Below, in pieces: positions 43,709 to 52,106 of a stretch of 53,000 bases of DNA. Both the position numbers and the translations under genes were made by a program. Source of the stretch: an uncultured Lachnospiraceae bacterium (GTDB taxonomy: Bacteria > Bacillota > Clostridia > Lachnospirales > Lachnospiraceae); assembly GCA_947167135.1 (NCBI GenBank), contig CAMVGV010000015.1, positions 1 through 53,000 of the forward strand, written 5' to 3'. Numbering within the stretch: position 1 is the stretch's first letter; each line of letters starts with the position of its first letter. The notes below the pieces were generated by a model. It did no database searches and had not been told where the DNA came from. It was given only the letters and a program-made list of their open reading frames with translations.

Positions 43709-45281
43709 GCTCCATAACCCCCTTAAGGTCTATAATAGGTCCGCCCGTCCCGTTTACATAATCTTCCGTAATGGTCACCCGTCCGATGTTTTCGTCCTTC
43801 GGAACCTGGAACATGATATCCAGCATAAAATCCTCTATCACGGAACGCAGTGCCCTTGCGCCGGTATCCCTTTCCATAGCCTTCTTCGCTATGGCATGCA
43901 TGGCCTCATCCGTAAACTTAAGGCTCACACCGTCCATGGAAAGCAACTTTTCGTACTGCTTTATGATGGCATTTTTCGGCTCTTTCAGTATTTCTACCAT
44001 CATATCCTCCGAAAGACCCTCCATGGGACAGATCACCGGGAGACGGCCTATGAATTCCGGTATCATCCCGAACTCCCTTATGTCATCGGCCGTAACCTTT
44101 TTCAGTATGTTCTTTTCCTTATCCCACCTGTCCTTAAGCTCCGCATTAAAGCCTATGGAGGTCTCCTTTGAAAGGCGCTGCCGGATTATCTCGTCAAGAT
44201 CCGGAAAGGCTCCGCCGCAGATGAAAAGTATATCCTTGGTGTTTATCTTTACCATAGGTACCATCGCGTTCTTGCTGTTGGCACCCACCGGAACCTCAAC
44301 CTCCGCACCCTCCAGAAGCTTAAGCATCCCCTGCTGCACGGATTCGCCGCTCACGTCCCTCGTACGAGTCTCTTTTTTCTTTGCAATCTTGTCTATCTCA
44401 TCCACAAAGATTATGCCGCGTTCCGCCCTGTTCACATCATTGTCGGCTGCTGCCAGAAGCTTTGACACCACGGACTCTATATCATCGCCTATATATCCCG
44501 CTTCCGTAAGGCTCGTGGCATCTGCTATGGCAAGGGGAACATTGAGGAGCCTTGCCAGGGTTTTCACCAGATAGGTTTTCCCGCAGCCTGTAGGTCCGAG
44601 GAGCAGGATATTTGACTTTTCCAGCTCCACATCATTATCGTCCTCGATATCCGCCTGCACTCTTTTATAGTGATTGTAGACCGCAACGGATATGGTCTTC
44701 TTCGCATGCTCCTGCCCCACCACATATTGATCAAGCATTTCCTTCACCCTGTGGGGCTTTTCGACCTTCGAAAAATCAAATTCCTTCTTCATATCCTCCT
44801 TGGAGGATTTTTTGATCTTACTCCGTCCCATCATGGGTCCGAAGCCGTTTGTGAGATCGGAAAGATTAAGGAAGGAAATATTGGGAATACCGGGGAATCC
44901 GTAGGGTGCCCCTTCTCCGGGATCACTGTCCTCCTTTGTGTCGATATTCTCTTTTTCCTCTTCCCCAGGCTTTTCTGCAACCGTGATCTTTTCCGCTTCC
45001 TGATCCTTTGCAGCGTCATCCTGCTTCTCATTGGCAGCCGGCTTCACCTGCCTTTGATCTCCGGCCGGCTTCACCTGCGGCATAAATGCGGATCCGTTCA
45101 TAAATAGATTTGAAAGATCAATGGAGCTCACCTGCTCCATGGTTTTTCTTAAGCAGTCCTGACAAATATTGATGCCGTTTGGCATACGGAAAAGATCCTT
45201 TTTGGAAGTTATGGTACGTCTGCAGATATAGCAGATCTCGGTGATCTCTTCGTCTGTATCTTTATTGTTTTCTTCGCTCAT
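43635..45281 (-). CDS. Second ClpX-like AAA+ unfoldase with long linker
   Basis: A 548-residue ClpX paralogue, started at 45281 (MSEENNKDTDEEITEICYIC) with CGGAGAA before it. The upstream open frame codes repeat DNA. The zinc domain is CYICRRTI...ICQDCLRK. A long acidic and glutamine-rich linker (about 65-165) is absent from normal ClpX. The AAA part has GPTGCGKTYLV, pore loop GYIGDD (not GYVG), FVDEIDKI and SIGFNAELK with the ClpP-docking IGF. The RKH loop is shortened (KKKETRTRDVSGES). It lies before lspA and malQ, away from clpP. It could give ClpP a different substrate range. Confidence 0.9.
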   Translation of the reverse strand: MSEENNKDTDEEITEICYICRRTITSKKDLFRMPNGINICQDCLRKTMEQVSSIDLSNLFMNGSAFMPQVKPAGDQRQVKPAANEKQDDAAKDQEAEKITVAEKPGEEEKENIDTKEDSDPGEGAPYGFPGIPNISFLNLSDLTNGFGPMMGRSKIKKSSKEDMKKEFDFSKVEKPHRVKEMLDQYVVGQEHAKKTISVAVYNHYKRVQADIEDDNDVELEKSNILLLGPTGCGKTYLVKTLARLLNVPLAIADATSLTEAGYIGDDIESVVSKLLAAADNDVNRAERGIIFVDEIDKIAKKKETRTRDVSGESVQQGMLKLLEGAEVEVPVGANSKNAMVPMVKINTKDILFICGGAFPDLDEIIRQRLSKETSIGFNAELKDRWDKEKNILKKVTADDIREFGMIPEFIGRLPVICPMEGLSEDMMVEILKEPKNAIIKQYEKLLSMDGVSLKFTDEAMHAIAKKAMERDTGARALRSVIEDFMLDIMFQVPKDENIGRVTITEDYVNGTGGPIIDLKGVMELEEHEVYPDGSIYNGYRSVSEAPC

Positions 45282-45310
45282 TATAATTTCTCCGTTGTTT
45301 TTTGCGGTTA

Positions 45311-45428
45311 AAGATTCTTCGCCTCGCTCTTTGACATCAGTCTGAAAGACTGATGTCATGGCGACATCTTTGAGCGATAGCGAAAAGATGTTGGTTGTGG
45401 AGCTTGGAAAGATTCTTCGCTTCGCTTA
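45311..45428. repeat. 98-bp structured repeat unit (copy 1) plus half core
   Basis: One unit starts at 45311 and the next AAGATTCTTCGCTTCGCT begins at 45409, an exact 98-bp step, as in 47062-47258. Inside is an 11-bp perfect hairpin GACATCAGTCT-GAA-AGACTGATGTC and a second, ACATCTTT...AAAGATGT. The copy differs from the other two by few bases (for example GTCATGGCG for GTCGTGGCG). It lies upstream of the second clpX. Confidence 0.88.
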
Positions 45429-45477
45429 GAAGATTAATAAATACACTAGCATAAACGCGGTTTTTACGCAACACGGA

Positions 45478-45506
45478 AGCCGGCAGCCAAAATTTAGCTG
45501 CCGGCT
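45478..45506 (-). terminator. Probable terminator hairpin after araA
   Basis: AGCCGGCAGC (read on the minus strand from 45506) and its complement at 45478-45487 form a perfect 10-bp stem with a 9-base loop, 32 bp after the araA stop. The run after it (TTCCGTGTT) is only partly T-rich, so efficiency is uncertain. Confidence 0.65.
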
Positions 45507-45537
45507 CTTATATCGTTATTTACTGTACTGATCCGTA

Positions 45538-46968
45538 TCAGAATTTCCTGATATCCGCCTCTGTTGTATTCTCGTCTATGATGATGAGCTCGGTGTCCGT
45601 AAGGTGGGCAAATAAGATGATATCCTCCTTGGTAAGCGCCGTGGATACTACGGAGTGATGTGCACCTCCTGCCTGGCACCAGCCTGCGGTTCCGATCTTG
45701 AAGTTCGGCTTATGACGGTACATGATCTGCGCAACGGGAAGCTTCGGCATAGGCTGTGGAACCTTTACGAGCTCGATATCGGCACAGATTATCCTGAAGT
45801 GATCGCCAAGGTCTATAATGGTAACCTGTATGCCGTCTCCGGTAACGCTGTCAAACACAAGACGTGCAGGATCCGCCTTTCCTCCGATGCCTAAAGGATG
45901 TACCTGTATCTTCGGCTTTGTAAGTGCGAAGGATGCGGGAACCTCAAGCATATGTGATGCCAGCTCCAGTTCACTGCCGGCTGTGAGATCATAGGTATAA
46001 TCCTCTATAAATCCGGTAGCTCCCTTTCTTCCTTCAGCCATCTTCATAAGAACAGCGGAAAAAGCTGAGATCTTGTAATCGCCCTCGGGGCCGAAGCCCA
46101 CTCCCTTTGCCATAAGGTTCTGAATGGCGATTCCGGGAAGCTGCTTCATATTGTGCAGATCCTGGAAGGTATCTGTGAATGCTCTGCATCCGTTGTCCTT
46201 AATAAACTTCTCGAAAGCTATCTCATACTTTGCCTGCTCACGTACAGCTTCGGTATTGTCTGTATCCATCTCATACTTTGAGAGATACTCGTCCATCTTC
46301 TTATCGGTTTCCTCGTCGCTTATCTTTTCGACGATGTCCGCGATCTCTCCGATACCCCAGTACTTGATCTCCCAGCCATACTTGATCTCGGCTTCCAGAC
46401 GGTTTCCGTCGGTAACCGCAACATCACGCATATTGTTCCCGAAGGTTGCAACCCTTAAGTCGTGTGAATACGCGATTGCCTTTGCCACCTCCGCAAAGCG
46501 CTTTACGCCTTCGAGGAAATCGGGGTTCTCATAGTATCCTGCCACGACCTCGTGAGGGATGCCAAGCTTCTTTACGATGAAGCCGTACTCCCTGTCCCCG
46601 TGGGCGGCCTGGTTTAAGTTCATGAAATCCATATCGATCTCGCTGTAGGGAAGCTTTTCATTGGCCTGGGTATGGAGATGGAGAAGGGGCTTACGAAGAA
46701 GCTGCAGACCCTTTATCCACATCTTTGCCGGAGAGAAGGTATGCATCCAGGTGACTACGCCTACGCAGTCATCATCTGCCATTACCTTCTTCATATCCTC
46801 CACGCAGATCTTTGATGTTTCTACCGTTGGAAGAAGCTCGAATTTCACGGTATCGCCAAGCTTCTCATTGAAGAAATCGTTCATTTTCTTACAATCAGCG
46901 GCCACCTGCTTTAAGCACTCCTCACCGTATAAGTCCTGGCTGCCGGGAATAAAATACAGTTTACTCAT
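45538..46968 (-). CDS. araA: L-arabinose isomerase
   Basis: Converts L-arabinose to L-ribulose with Mn. The start is the ATG at 46968, with AGGAGG seven bases before it; a TTG two codons earlier is less likely. It has 476 residues, the family norm. The metal and catalytic positions known from the E. coli enzyme are present: Glu in GFGPEGDYK, Glu in GFIEDYTYD, His in ELASHMLEVP and His in GGAHHSVVSTA. It is downstream of araR and the sugar ABC importer. araB and araD are not in the window. Confidence 0.96.
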   Translation of the reverse strand: MSKLYFIPGSQDLYGEECLKQVAADCKKMNDFFNEKLGDTVKFELLPTVETSKICVEDMKKVMADDDCVGVVTWMHTFSPAKMWIKGLQLLRKPLLHLHTQANEKLPYSEIDMDFMNLNQAAHGDREYGFIVKKLGIPHEVVAGYYENPDFLEGVKRFAEVAKAIAYSHDLRVATFGNNMRDVAVTDGNRLEAEIKYGWEIKYWGIGEIADIVEKISDEETDKKMDEYLSKYEMDTDNTEAVREQAKYEIAFEKFIKDNGCRAFTDTFQDLHNMKQLPGIAIQNLMAKGVGFGPEGDYKISAFSAVLMKMAEGRKGATGFIEDYTYDLTAGSELELASHMLEVPASFALTKPKIQVHPLGIGGKADPARLVFDSVTGDGIQVTIIDLGDHFRIICADIELVKVPQPMPKLPVAQIMYRHKPNFKIGTAGWCQAGGAHHSVVSTALTKEDIILFAHLTDTELIIIDENTTEADIRKF

Positions 46969-47061
46969 TTTCAATCCTCCTTGTTAATTAAAAAGATTCG
47001 TAATGCCTTGTTTTTCATACGCCACTTGCGGTTCCGCAAGTGACTGTTCTGAATAGTTACA

Positions 47062-47285
47062 AAGATTCTTCGCTTCGCTCTTTGACATCAGTCTGAAAGA
47101 CTGATGTCGTGGCGACATCTTTGAGCGATAGCGAAAAGATGTTGGTTGTGGAGCTTGAGAAGATTCTTCGCTTCGCTCTTTGACATCAGTCTGAAAGACT
47201 GATGTCGTGGCGACATCTTTGAGCGATAGCGAAAAGATGTTGGTTGTGGAGCTTGAGAAGATTCTTCGCTTCGCTCAGAATGACA
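47062..47285. repeat. Two tandem 98-bp structured repeat units ending in a core repeat
   Basis: Units start at 47062 and 47160, and the third AAGATTCTTCGCTTCGCTCAGAATGACA at 47258 closes the array. Unit stems: 47084-47094 with 47098-47108 (11 bp, perfect), and 47115-47122 with 47135-47142. TTCGCTTCGCTC before the stems and GAGCGATAGCGAA within the second loop can also pair. The closing core is ATTCT/AGAAT where most copies have ATCCT/AGGAT. Confidence 0.9.
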
Positions 47286-47300
47286 ATGGTATTGCTCAGA

Positions 47301-47380
47301 ATGACATTGTTTTCACTTAAATGACATTGTTTTCACTTAAATGGCATTGTTTTCACTTAAATGGCATTGTTTTCACTAAA
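47301..47380. repeat. Four tandem 20-bp repeats next to the araR stop
   Basis: Four copies of ATGACATTGTTTTCACTTAA, the last two with ATGGCATTG and the final one ending CTAAA. They begin where the core repeat's AGAATGACA end is repeated (TCAGAATGACATTG), so the unit probably grew from that end. The array ends 12 bp from the araR stop. Confidence 0.9.
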
Positions 47381-47392
47381 ACGACATATAAT

Positions 47393-48502
47393 TCAGCTGA
47401 TGTCCAGTACGGAATTTCCGTTGCTTATTGATACCGGGAATCTGTAGGAATAGCCCTGCTCCGGATCTCCGCTTTCCATCATTCGGATAAGATTTCTCGC
47501 AGCTCTTTTTCCCAGCTCGAACTTCGGGTGTATGGCACTGGTGAGCTTCAGCTTCACATTTTCCGACAAACTGATATTGTCAAATGAAACTATTGACAGA
47601 TCCTCCGGGATCCTCTTTCCCTTATCCTCCGCAAAGTCTATAAACTTCTCCGCTATCTCATCATTATAGAGAATGAGAGCCGTACATTCCCCGGTCTTTT
47701 TCAAAAAACCGGAAAGACTTTTTTTGGAAAACTGATAGTCGAAATCCTTTGTGGAATACCACTTTATACAGTCGTCATTAATGTGCAGTCCGTTTTCCGA
47801 CATACATTCGGTAAAACCCCTGTAACGCTCAACACCCTGCATATCGTCATACTTGAAGATCCCCCCGATCTTTTTGTGACCGTTGTCTATAAGGATCCTC
47901 GTCAGCTCGTAGCTGCACTTCTCATCCGCCATCTCAACACTGCTGCATTTCAGGTTGCTGTAGTGATTGTGGATGAAGATAATTGGTATGTTCCGCCCCT
48001 CCAGCTCCCTGTACAGCTTCAGATTCGGGTTCGGGAAGGTGGATCTTGTACCCTCCACTATGAGGCCGGAAACATTTGAATTCAGAAACCTTTCCAGATA
48101 CATGGTCTCGTCATTCAGTTTGTTCTTTGTCACAGCAACATCGATGGCGATGCCTTTTTCTTTCATAACAGACTCTATGCCCTCGTATATCTGCGGGAAC
48201 ATATAATCCGCAAAGTAGCTCATAATAAGCCCGATATGCTCACTGTTCCTTTCACCTCCGGCTTCGACATAGGAAATATAGGTTCCGCTGCCTCTGACCC
48301 TGCGGATCAGACCATCCTCCTCCAGCCTGTTTAAGGCTGTCCTCACGGTCTGCCTGGAAACCCCGAATTTCTTCTGCAGCATATGCTCGGAGAGCATTTT
48401 TTCTCCGGTTTTCAACACTCCGCTAAGGATCAGTGTTCTGGCCCAGTTATAGAGCTTTACATATTTCAGGCTCTCATTTAAGGAGTCATTTCCCTCTATC
48501 AT
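47393..48502 (-). CDS. araR: GntR/LacI-type transcriptional repressor, probable AraR
   Basis: A 369-residue regulator with the AraR architecture. Residues about 10-80 are a GntR winged helix (LSEHMLQKKFGVSRQTVRTALNRLEEDGLIRRVRGSGTYI), and 90-369 a LacI/periplasmic-binding-like sugar sensor (GLIMSYFADYMFPQIYEGIES ... VSFDNISLSE). It should bind arabinose and release operators of the transport and araA genes. It lies 12 bp after the ABC permease gene and before araA. The ribosome binding site at the ATG is poor, consistent with a low-level regulator. The choice of arabinose rests on araA next door. Confidence 0.9.
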   Translation of the reverse strand: MIEGNDSLNESLKYVKLYNWARTLILSGVLKTGEKMLSEHMLQKKFGVSRQTVRTALNRLEEDGLIRRVRGSGTYISYVEAGGERNSEHIGLIMSYFADYMFPQIYEGIESVMKEKGIAIDVAVTKNKLNDETMYLERFLNSNVSGLIVEGTRSTFPNPNLKLYRELEGRNIPIIFIHNHYSNLKCSSVEMADEKCSYELTRILIDNGHKKIGGIFKYDDMQGVERYRGFTECMSENGLHINDDCIKWYSTKDFDYQFSKKSLSGFLKKTGECTALILYNDEIAEKFIDFAEDKGKRIPEDLSIVSFDNISLSENVKLKLTSAIHPKFELGKRAARNLIRMMESGDPEQGYSYRFPVSISNGNSVLDIS

Positions 48503-48514
48503 TGCTTTATGCTA

Positions 48515-49507
48515 TTACTTCACTATCTGTACCGAATTGCGGTCACTGGTTATTGCAACAACGATAAGGAATACGATACCTTCTATAAGCTGCTGCATGG
48601 CAGGGGTAAGCCCCAGGGTTACAAGTCCCGCATTCAGTATGATGTAGAGAAGGGATCCTACAACCACATTCTCAAACTTAACCTTGGCTCCTCCTGAGAT
48701 CGGCATTCCGCCGAGAACCAGAGCTATCATTATCTGCGTCTCCAGCTGGTTCCCTGAATTCGCCGTTACAGAACCTACCTTGACCACGTTTATGAATGCT
48801 GCAAGTCCCGTGATCGCTCCGGCAAGAACATATACCCAGAACTTCATCTTATCAGTCTCGATTCCGGAAAAAGCCGCCGCCTTTTCACCGGCTCCTATGG
48901 CCTTCAGATACTTACCGAACTTGGTGAACCTGAAGAAGAAGAACGCGATGACGAGAACGATAAGGGTTATTGTTATCTTCAGCTGGTCATTATTTAAGGA
49001 CACGGTCTTTACTATGTCACCCTGTACAGGAGCGTTCGTTGTTGCAAATTCTATAACTCCTCTGAAAAGGAACATTGTGCAGATCGTAACCACGAAGCTC
49101 TTTACCTTCCGCTTCACATAGAAGAAGCCGTTTATTGCTCCTATCAGTGCCCCTGCGCATATACCTCCGACTATTGCCAGAGGGATATTATACTTTGACA
49201 GAAAGCAGAATACTATCGAGGCTATTCCGAGTATCGAGCCCTGGGAGAAATCAAGACCTCCCATTGTCATTATGAAGAACACGCCTGTTGCCGCTATCAT
49301 GGTCACATAGACCTGTGACATCAGAAGCTTTATGTTCATTGGTGCCAGAAGCTTACCGTTGGATAGTATATTAAATATCAGTGATACCGCCACAAGACCG
49401 ATTATAGGAAGGACGGCTCTTATCCTGGAGGCGAGGACTGCTCTTTTTAAGGCTTTCTCCTCGGCTGCAAGGACTTCGTCATTTTTTATTGCATCCGTGT
49501 TTTCCAT
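48515..49507 (-). CDS. Sugar ABC transporter permease (ribose-type, CUT2)
   Basis: A 330-residue membrane protein of the RbsC/AraH/YtfT-like family. It has about eight to ten hydrophobic segments, the conserved GGLDFSQGSILGIASIVFC near residue 85 and the ATPase-contact loop KFGKYLKAIGAGEKAAAFSGI near 200. LALVLGGMPISGGAKV near 265 is also typical. It follows the ATPase gene by 10 bp. Together with the other permease it forms a heteromeric channel. Confidence 0.92.
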   Translation of the reverse strand: MENTDAIKNDEVLAAEEKALKRAVLASRIRAVLPIIGLVAVSLIFNILSNGKLLAPMNIKLLMSQVYVTMIAATGVFFIMTMGGLDFSQGSILGIASIVFCFLSKYNIPLAIVGGICAGALIGAINGFFYVKRKVKSFVVTICTMFLFRGVIEFATTNAPVQGDIVKTVSLNNDQLKITITLIVLVIAFFFFRFTKFGKYLKAIGAGEKAAAFSGIETDKMKFWVYVLAGAITGLAAFINVVKVGSVTANSGNQLETQIMIALVLGGMPISGGAKVKFENVVVGSLLYIILNAGLVTLGLTPAMQQLIEGIVFLIVVAITSDRNSVQIVK

Positions 49508-49517
49508 TTCGTCCTCC

Positions 49518-51020
49518 TTAAACCATCTTCGCTATAAGATCATTCTCGGTGAGCTCAGGGCTGCGGAGAAGCTCTTCCCCGCTGTTACGTCCATCCTTCA
49601 TGATAATGATACGGTCGCACATACCTATAAGCTCCATGATCTCCTCGGAGATCATGATTATGGACTTTCCGTTCTTTCTCATATCGTCCATAAGCGCATA
49701 GATATCAGCCTTCACCTTTACGTCTATTCCACGGGTGGGACTGTCAAGGACCAAGATGTCCGAATCCTTCCCGACCCAGCGGGCAAGAACCACCTTCTGC
49801 TTGTTTCCTCCGGAAAGCTCGGATACGAACTGATCCGTGTCCACCATCTTTACCGTCATTTCCTTTGCATGCTTTTCCGCAAAGGCCTTTAATTTCCTGT
49901 CGTTTAAGAGATGTGTCTTCCCGCCCAGCTCATCAAGGGATGGCAGGCAGATATTGTCACCTATACTCTCGTTTATGACTATGGACTCATTATCCCTGTC
50001 CTTCGATGCGTAGGCGATGCTGTGCTTTATGGCCTTGACTATGGAATCTATCTCTGTTCCGTCTGCCAGCTTAACCGACCCCTTCCTGTCATAGGAGGCA
50101 CCGAATACAGCCTTTCCGACCTCATGCATCCCGCATTCGGAAAGCCCTCCGAAGCCTAAGATCTCTCCCTTATGGAGATCAAAGCTCACGTCATATATGA
50201 CCCCGGGAACCGTTACATTCTTCACGGAAAGCACCACCTCATCGGATATCTTCTCCCCGTAGTCTTCCCTGTAATAGTGTTCCCCGAGCTCACGTCCCAC
50301 CATAAGCTTCTTAAGGTCGTCCTCGGTCACGTCCTTAGCGTTCACCGTATCAATGTAAACACCGTCACGGAGTACCGATACCCGGTCGCATTTATCCAGA
50401 ACCTCGGGCAGGTCGTGGGAAATAAAGATCACCGTATTCCCCTCTTCCCTTATCCTATTCATATGCTTATAAAGCTCTTCTCTTCCTTCCTGGGAAAGAG
50501 CCGTTGTGGTCTCGTCGATGACCACCACCTTGGGCGCGAAATAGGTGGACTTCACTATCTCTATAAGCTTCCTGTCCTCGAAGTTGTAGCGGTCTATCAT
50601 GTCCGCCGCATTGATGCGTCCGAAGCCGTACTTCTCAAGAAGTCCGTTTGCTTCCTTTACCATTGCATTGGTATTCTTGATACCGAATTTAACAAACCTG
50701 TCCTCATGGCCTAAGAAGATGTTCTCCGCAACCGTGAGTCCCGACAGGGTTCCAAGCTCCTGTACTATGATGGAGATCCCTTCATTATTGGCCTCCACCT
50801 GGTTACGGACGTGTATCTCCTTCCCGTCCAGGATGAATTTGCCGCTGCCTATGGTATATATACCCGTAAGCATCTGCATTAGGGTGGATTTCCCGGAGCC
50901 GTTCTCTCCGATCAGTCCGTGAACCTCACCCTTATAAAAATCTATGGATACGTTCTGTACTGCCTTTACGATTCCGAAGGTCTTACATACATCTACGGCC
51001 TGTAATCTGATTTCCGACAT
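49518..51020 (-). CDS. Sugar ABC transporter ATPase, tandem domains (RbsA/AraG-like)
   Basis: A 500-residue double ABC protein, started at the ATG at 51020 (MSEIRLQAVDVCKTFG) with AGGAGG eleven bases before it; a TTG three codons earlier is too close to that site. Domain 1 has GENGSGKSTLMQML, EDRKLIEI in the signature region and VVIDETTTAL. Domain 2 has a degenerate Walker A (GFGGLSECGMHEVGK), as usual for this family, but an intact LSGGNKQKVVLARW and ILVLDSPTRGIDV. It energises the importer encoded by the flanking permeases. Confidence 0.94.
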   Translation of the reverse strand: MSEIRLQAVDVCKTFGIVKAVQNVSIDFYKGEVHGLIGENGSGKSTLMQMLTGIYTIGSGKFILDGKEIHVRNQVEANNEGISIIVQELGTLSGLTVAENIFLGHEDRFVKFGIKNTNAMVKEANGLLEKYGFGRINAADMIDRYNFEDRKLIEIVKSTYFAPKVVVIDETTTALSQEGREELYKHMNRIREEGNTVIFISHDLPEVLDKCDRVSVLRDGVYIDTVNAKDVTEDDLKKLMVGRELGEHYYREDYGEKISDEVVLSVKNVTVPGVIYDVSFDLHKGEILGFGGLSECGMHEVGKAVFGASYDRKGSVKLADGTEIDSIVKAIKHSIAYASKDRDNESIVINESIGDNICLPSLDELGGKTHLLNDRKLKAFAEKHAKEMTVKMVDTDQFVSELSGGNKQKVVLARWVGKDSDILVLDSPTRGIDVKVKADIYALMDDMRKNGKSIIMISEEIMELIGMCDRIIIMKDGRNSGEELLRSPELTENDLIAKMV

Positions 51021-51039
51021 TATACGCAAAACCTCCTTT

Positions 51040-52008
51040 CTACTTGACTATCTCGCCCTTGACAGGCTTCATTGTAAGGGCAACCACAAGGAGCAATGCA
51101 ACTCCCGTTACCACGTTCTGTATGGCTGTTGGCGCTCCAAGGGTTACAAATCCGTTGTAGATTATCTGTATCAGGAATTCACCCACGATTATTGCCGGGA
51201 TCGGTAGTCCGAACTGGCGGAATGCAAGCCCGAAGAAGCAGCCCATAGTAGGTGCAAAGTTCCGGCTCATGGATGCCATTCCCGTTACCGATACCATTGA
51301 TGAACCGTAGGAGATAGCCAATATTCCCATTAGTCCGTCAAAGAAGCCGGTGATAATAAAGGTCAGTACCTTATATTTATTTACGTTGATACCCATGTTC
51401 TTCGCCACTGCTTCATTGGAGCCGATGGCGTAGGCGTAGGTTCCGACCTTGGTATATACCAGAAGAGTATATGATAAAAGGAATGCCGCGCAGGCTATGA
51501 TCAGGTTTCCGGGAGCATGTCCGAAGAAGGTCTGATCCTTTGTAAGGAAGGCCTGGACGCCTCCGCTCACATAGTAGCTCACCGATTCGTAGATAAGGGC
51601 GAGTCCCGTCGTGACTATCATTGACGGTATGTGCAGCTTGATATAGGCGATACCGTTTATGAGTCCCACAAAGGCCCCGCAGATAAGGGGAGCGATCAGA
51701 AAGCCTGCATAGCCCATCCCCAGATTTTTCATGCATACGGTTCCCACAATGGCGCAGAGTATGCAGTTCGCACCAATGGAGAAATCGAATAGTCCCATGA
51801 CTATTATGAAGTAAAGACCCACGGCGCCTACCGAATCAATAAGGCACTGCTGGAAATAACCCAGCACCTGCTGAGGCTGCCCGAAGGTTTCGGGACGGAG
51901 TATCTTGAAAATGATATACGAAACCAGAATAAGACCAACAAGGATGATCGCTCCGGTATAGCGCCCGAATATCCCCTTCGATCCGTTCTTTGTATTGGAA
52001 GAATTCAT
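51040..52008 (-). CDS. Sugar ABC transporter permease (ribose-type, CUT2), second copy
   Basis: A 322-residue permease with the same fold as the 48515-49507 protein. The conserved MGLFDFSIGANCILCAIVG is near residue 70 and the coupling loop KVGTYAYAIGSNEAVAKNMGINV near 195. Only limited identity between the two permeases suggests an obligate heterodimer, as in the Ytf-like galactofuranose or arabinose systems. It lies 98 bp after the binding-protein gene, and a strong hairpin separates the two. Confidence 0.92.
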   Translation of the reverse strand: MNSSNTKNGSKGIFGRYTGAIILVGLILVSYIIFKILRPETFGQPQQVLGYFQQCLIDSVGAVGLYFIIVMGLFDFSIGANCILCAIVGTVCMKNLGMGYAGFLIAPLICGAFVGLINGIAYIKLHIPSMIVTTGLALIYESVSYYVSGGVQAFLTKDQTFFGHAPGNLIIACAAFLLSYTLLVYTKVGTYAYAIGSNEAVAKNMGINVNKYKVLTFIITGFFDGLMGILAISYGSSMVSVTGMASMSRNFAPTMGCFFGLAFRQFGLPIPAIIVGEFLIQIIYNGFVTLGAPTAIQNVVTGVALLLVVALTMKPVKGEIVK

Positions 52009-52046
52009 AATTTCCCTCTTTTTCTTTTTTACACCTTCTGTTTAAT

Positions 52047-52084
52047 AGAGCCGGCATCGCCTTGATCCCGGCGAAACCGGCTCT
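52047..52084 (-). promoter_or_regulatory. Intercistronic hairpin between binding-protein and permease genes
   Basis: On the minus strand AGAGCCGG (52077-52084) pairs with CCGGCTCT (52047-52054), with an inner TCGCC/GGCGA stem (52057-52061 with 52070-52074) beyond a 2x2 internal loop. It is followed by ATTAAAC, with no T-run. Such structures protect the 3' end of the abundant binding-protein message or partly terminate transcription. Confidence 0.7.
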
Positions 52085-52106
52085 TAAAGATCAGATAATA
52101 CTATTC

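Larger units (their letters stand above)
46975..47392. other. 418-bp intergenic region rich in repeats between araR and araA
   Basis: Besides the repeats listed separately, this gap holds a perfect 9-bp hairpin CACTTGCGG-TT-CCGCAAGTG (47023-47042), about 55 bp before araA. No coding frame is supported. No palindrome like the B. subtilis AraR box ATTTGTACGTACAAAT was seen, and no strong promoter for araA. Confidence 0.7.

Noticed and set aside
45282-45359. N-terminal extension of the second ClpX by 26 residues
   Set aside because: It runs into the 98-bp repeat, and a good CGGAGAA site precedes the ATG at 45281.
47023-47042. AraR operator in the hairpin CACTTGCGG-TT-CCGCAAGTG
   Set aside because: It does not resemble the known AraR box and sits like an mRNA hairpin; kept only as a structure.
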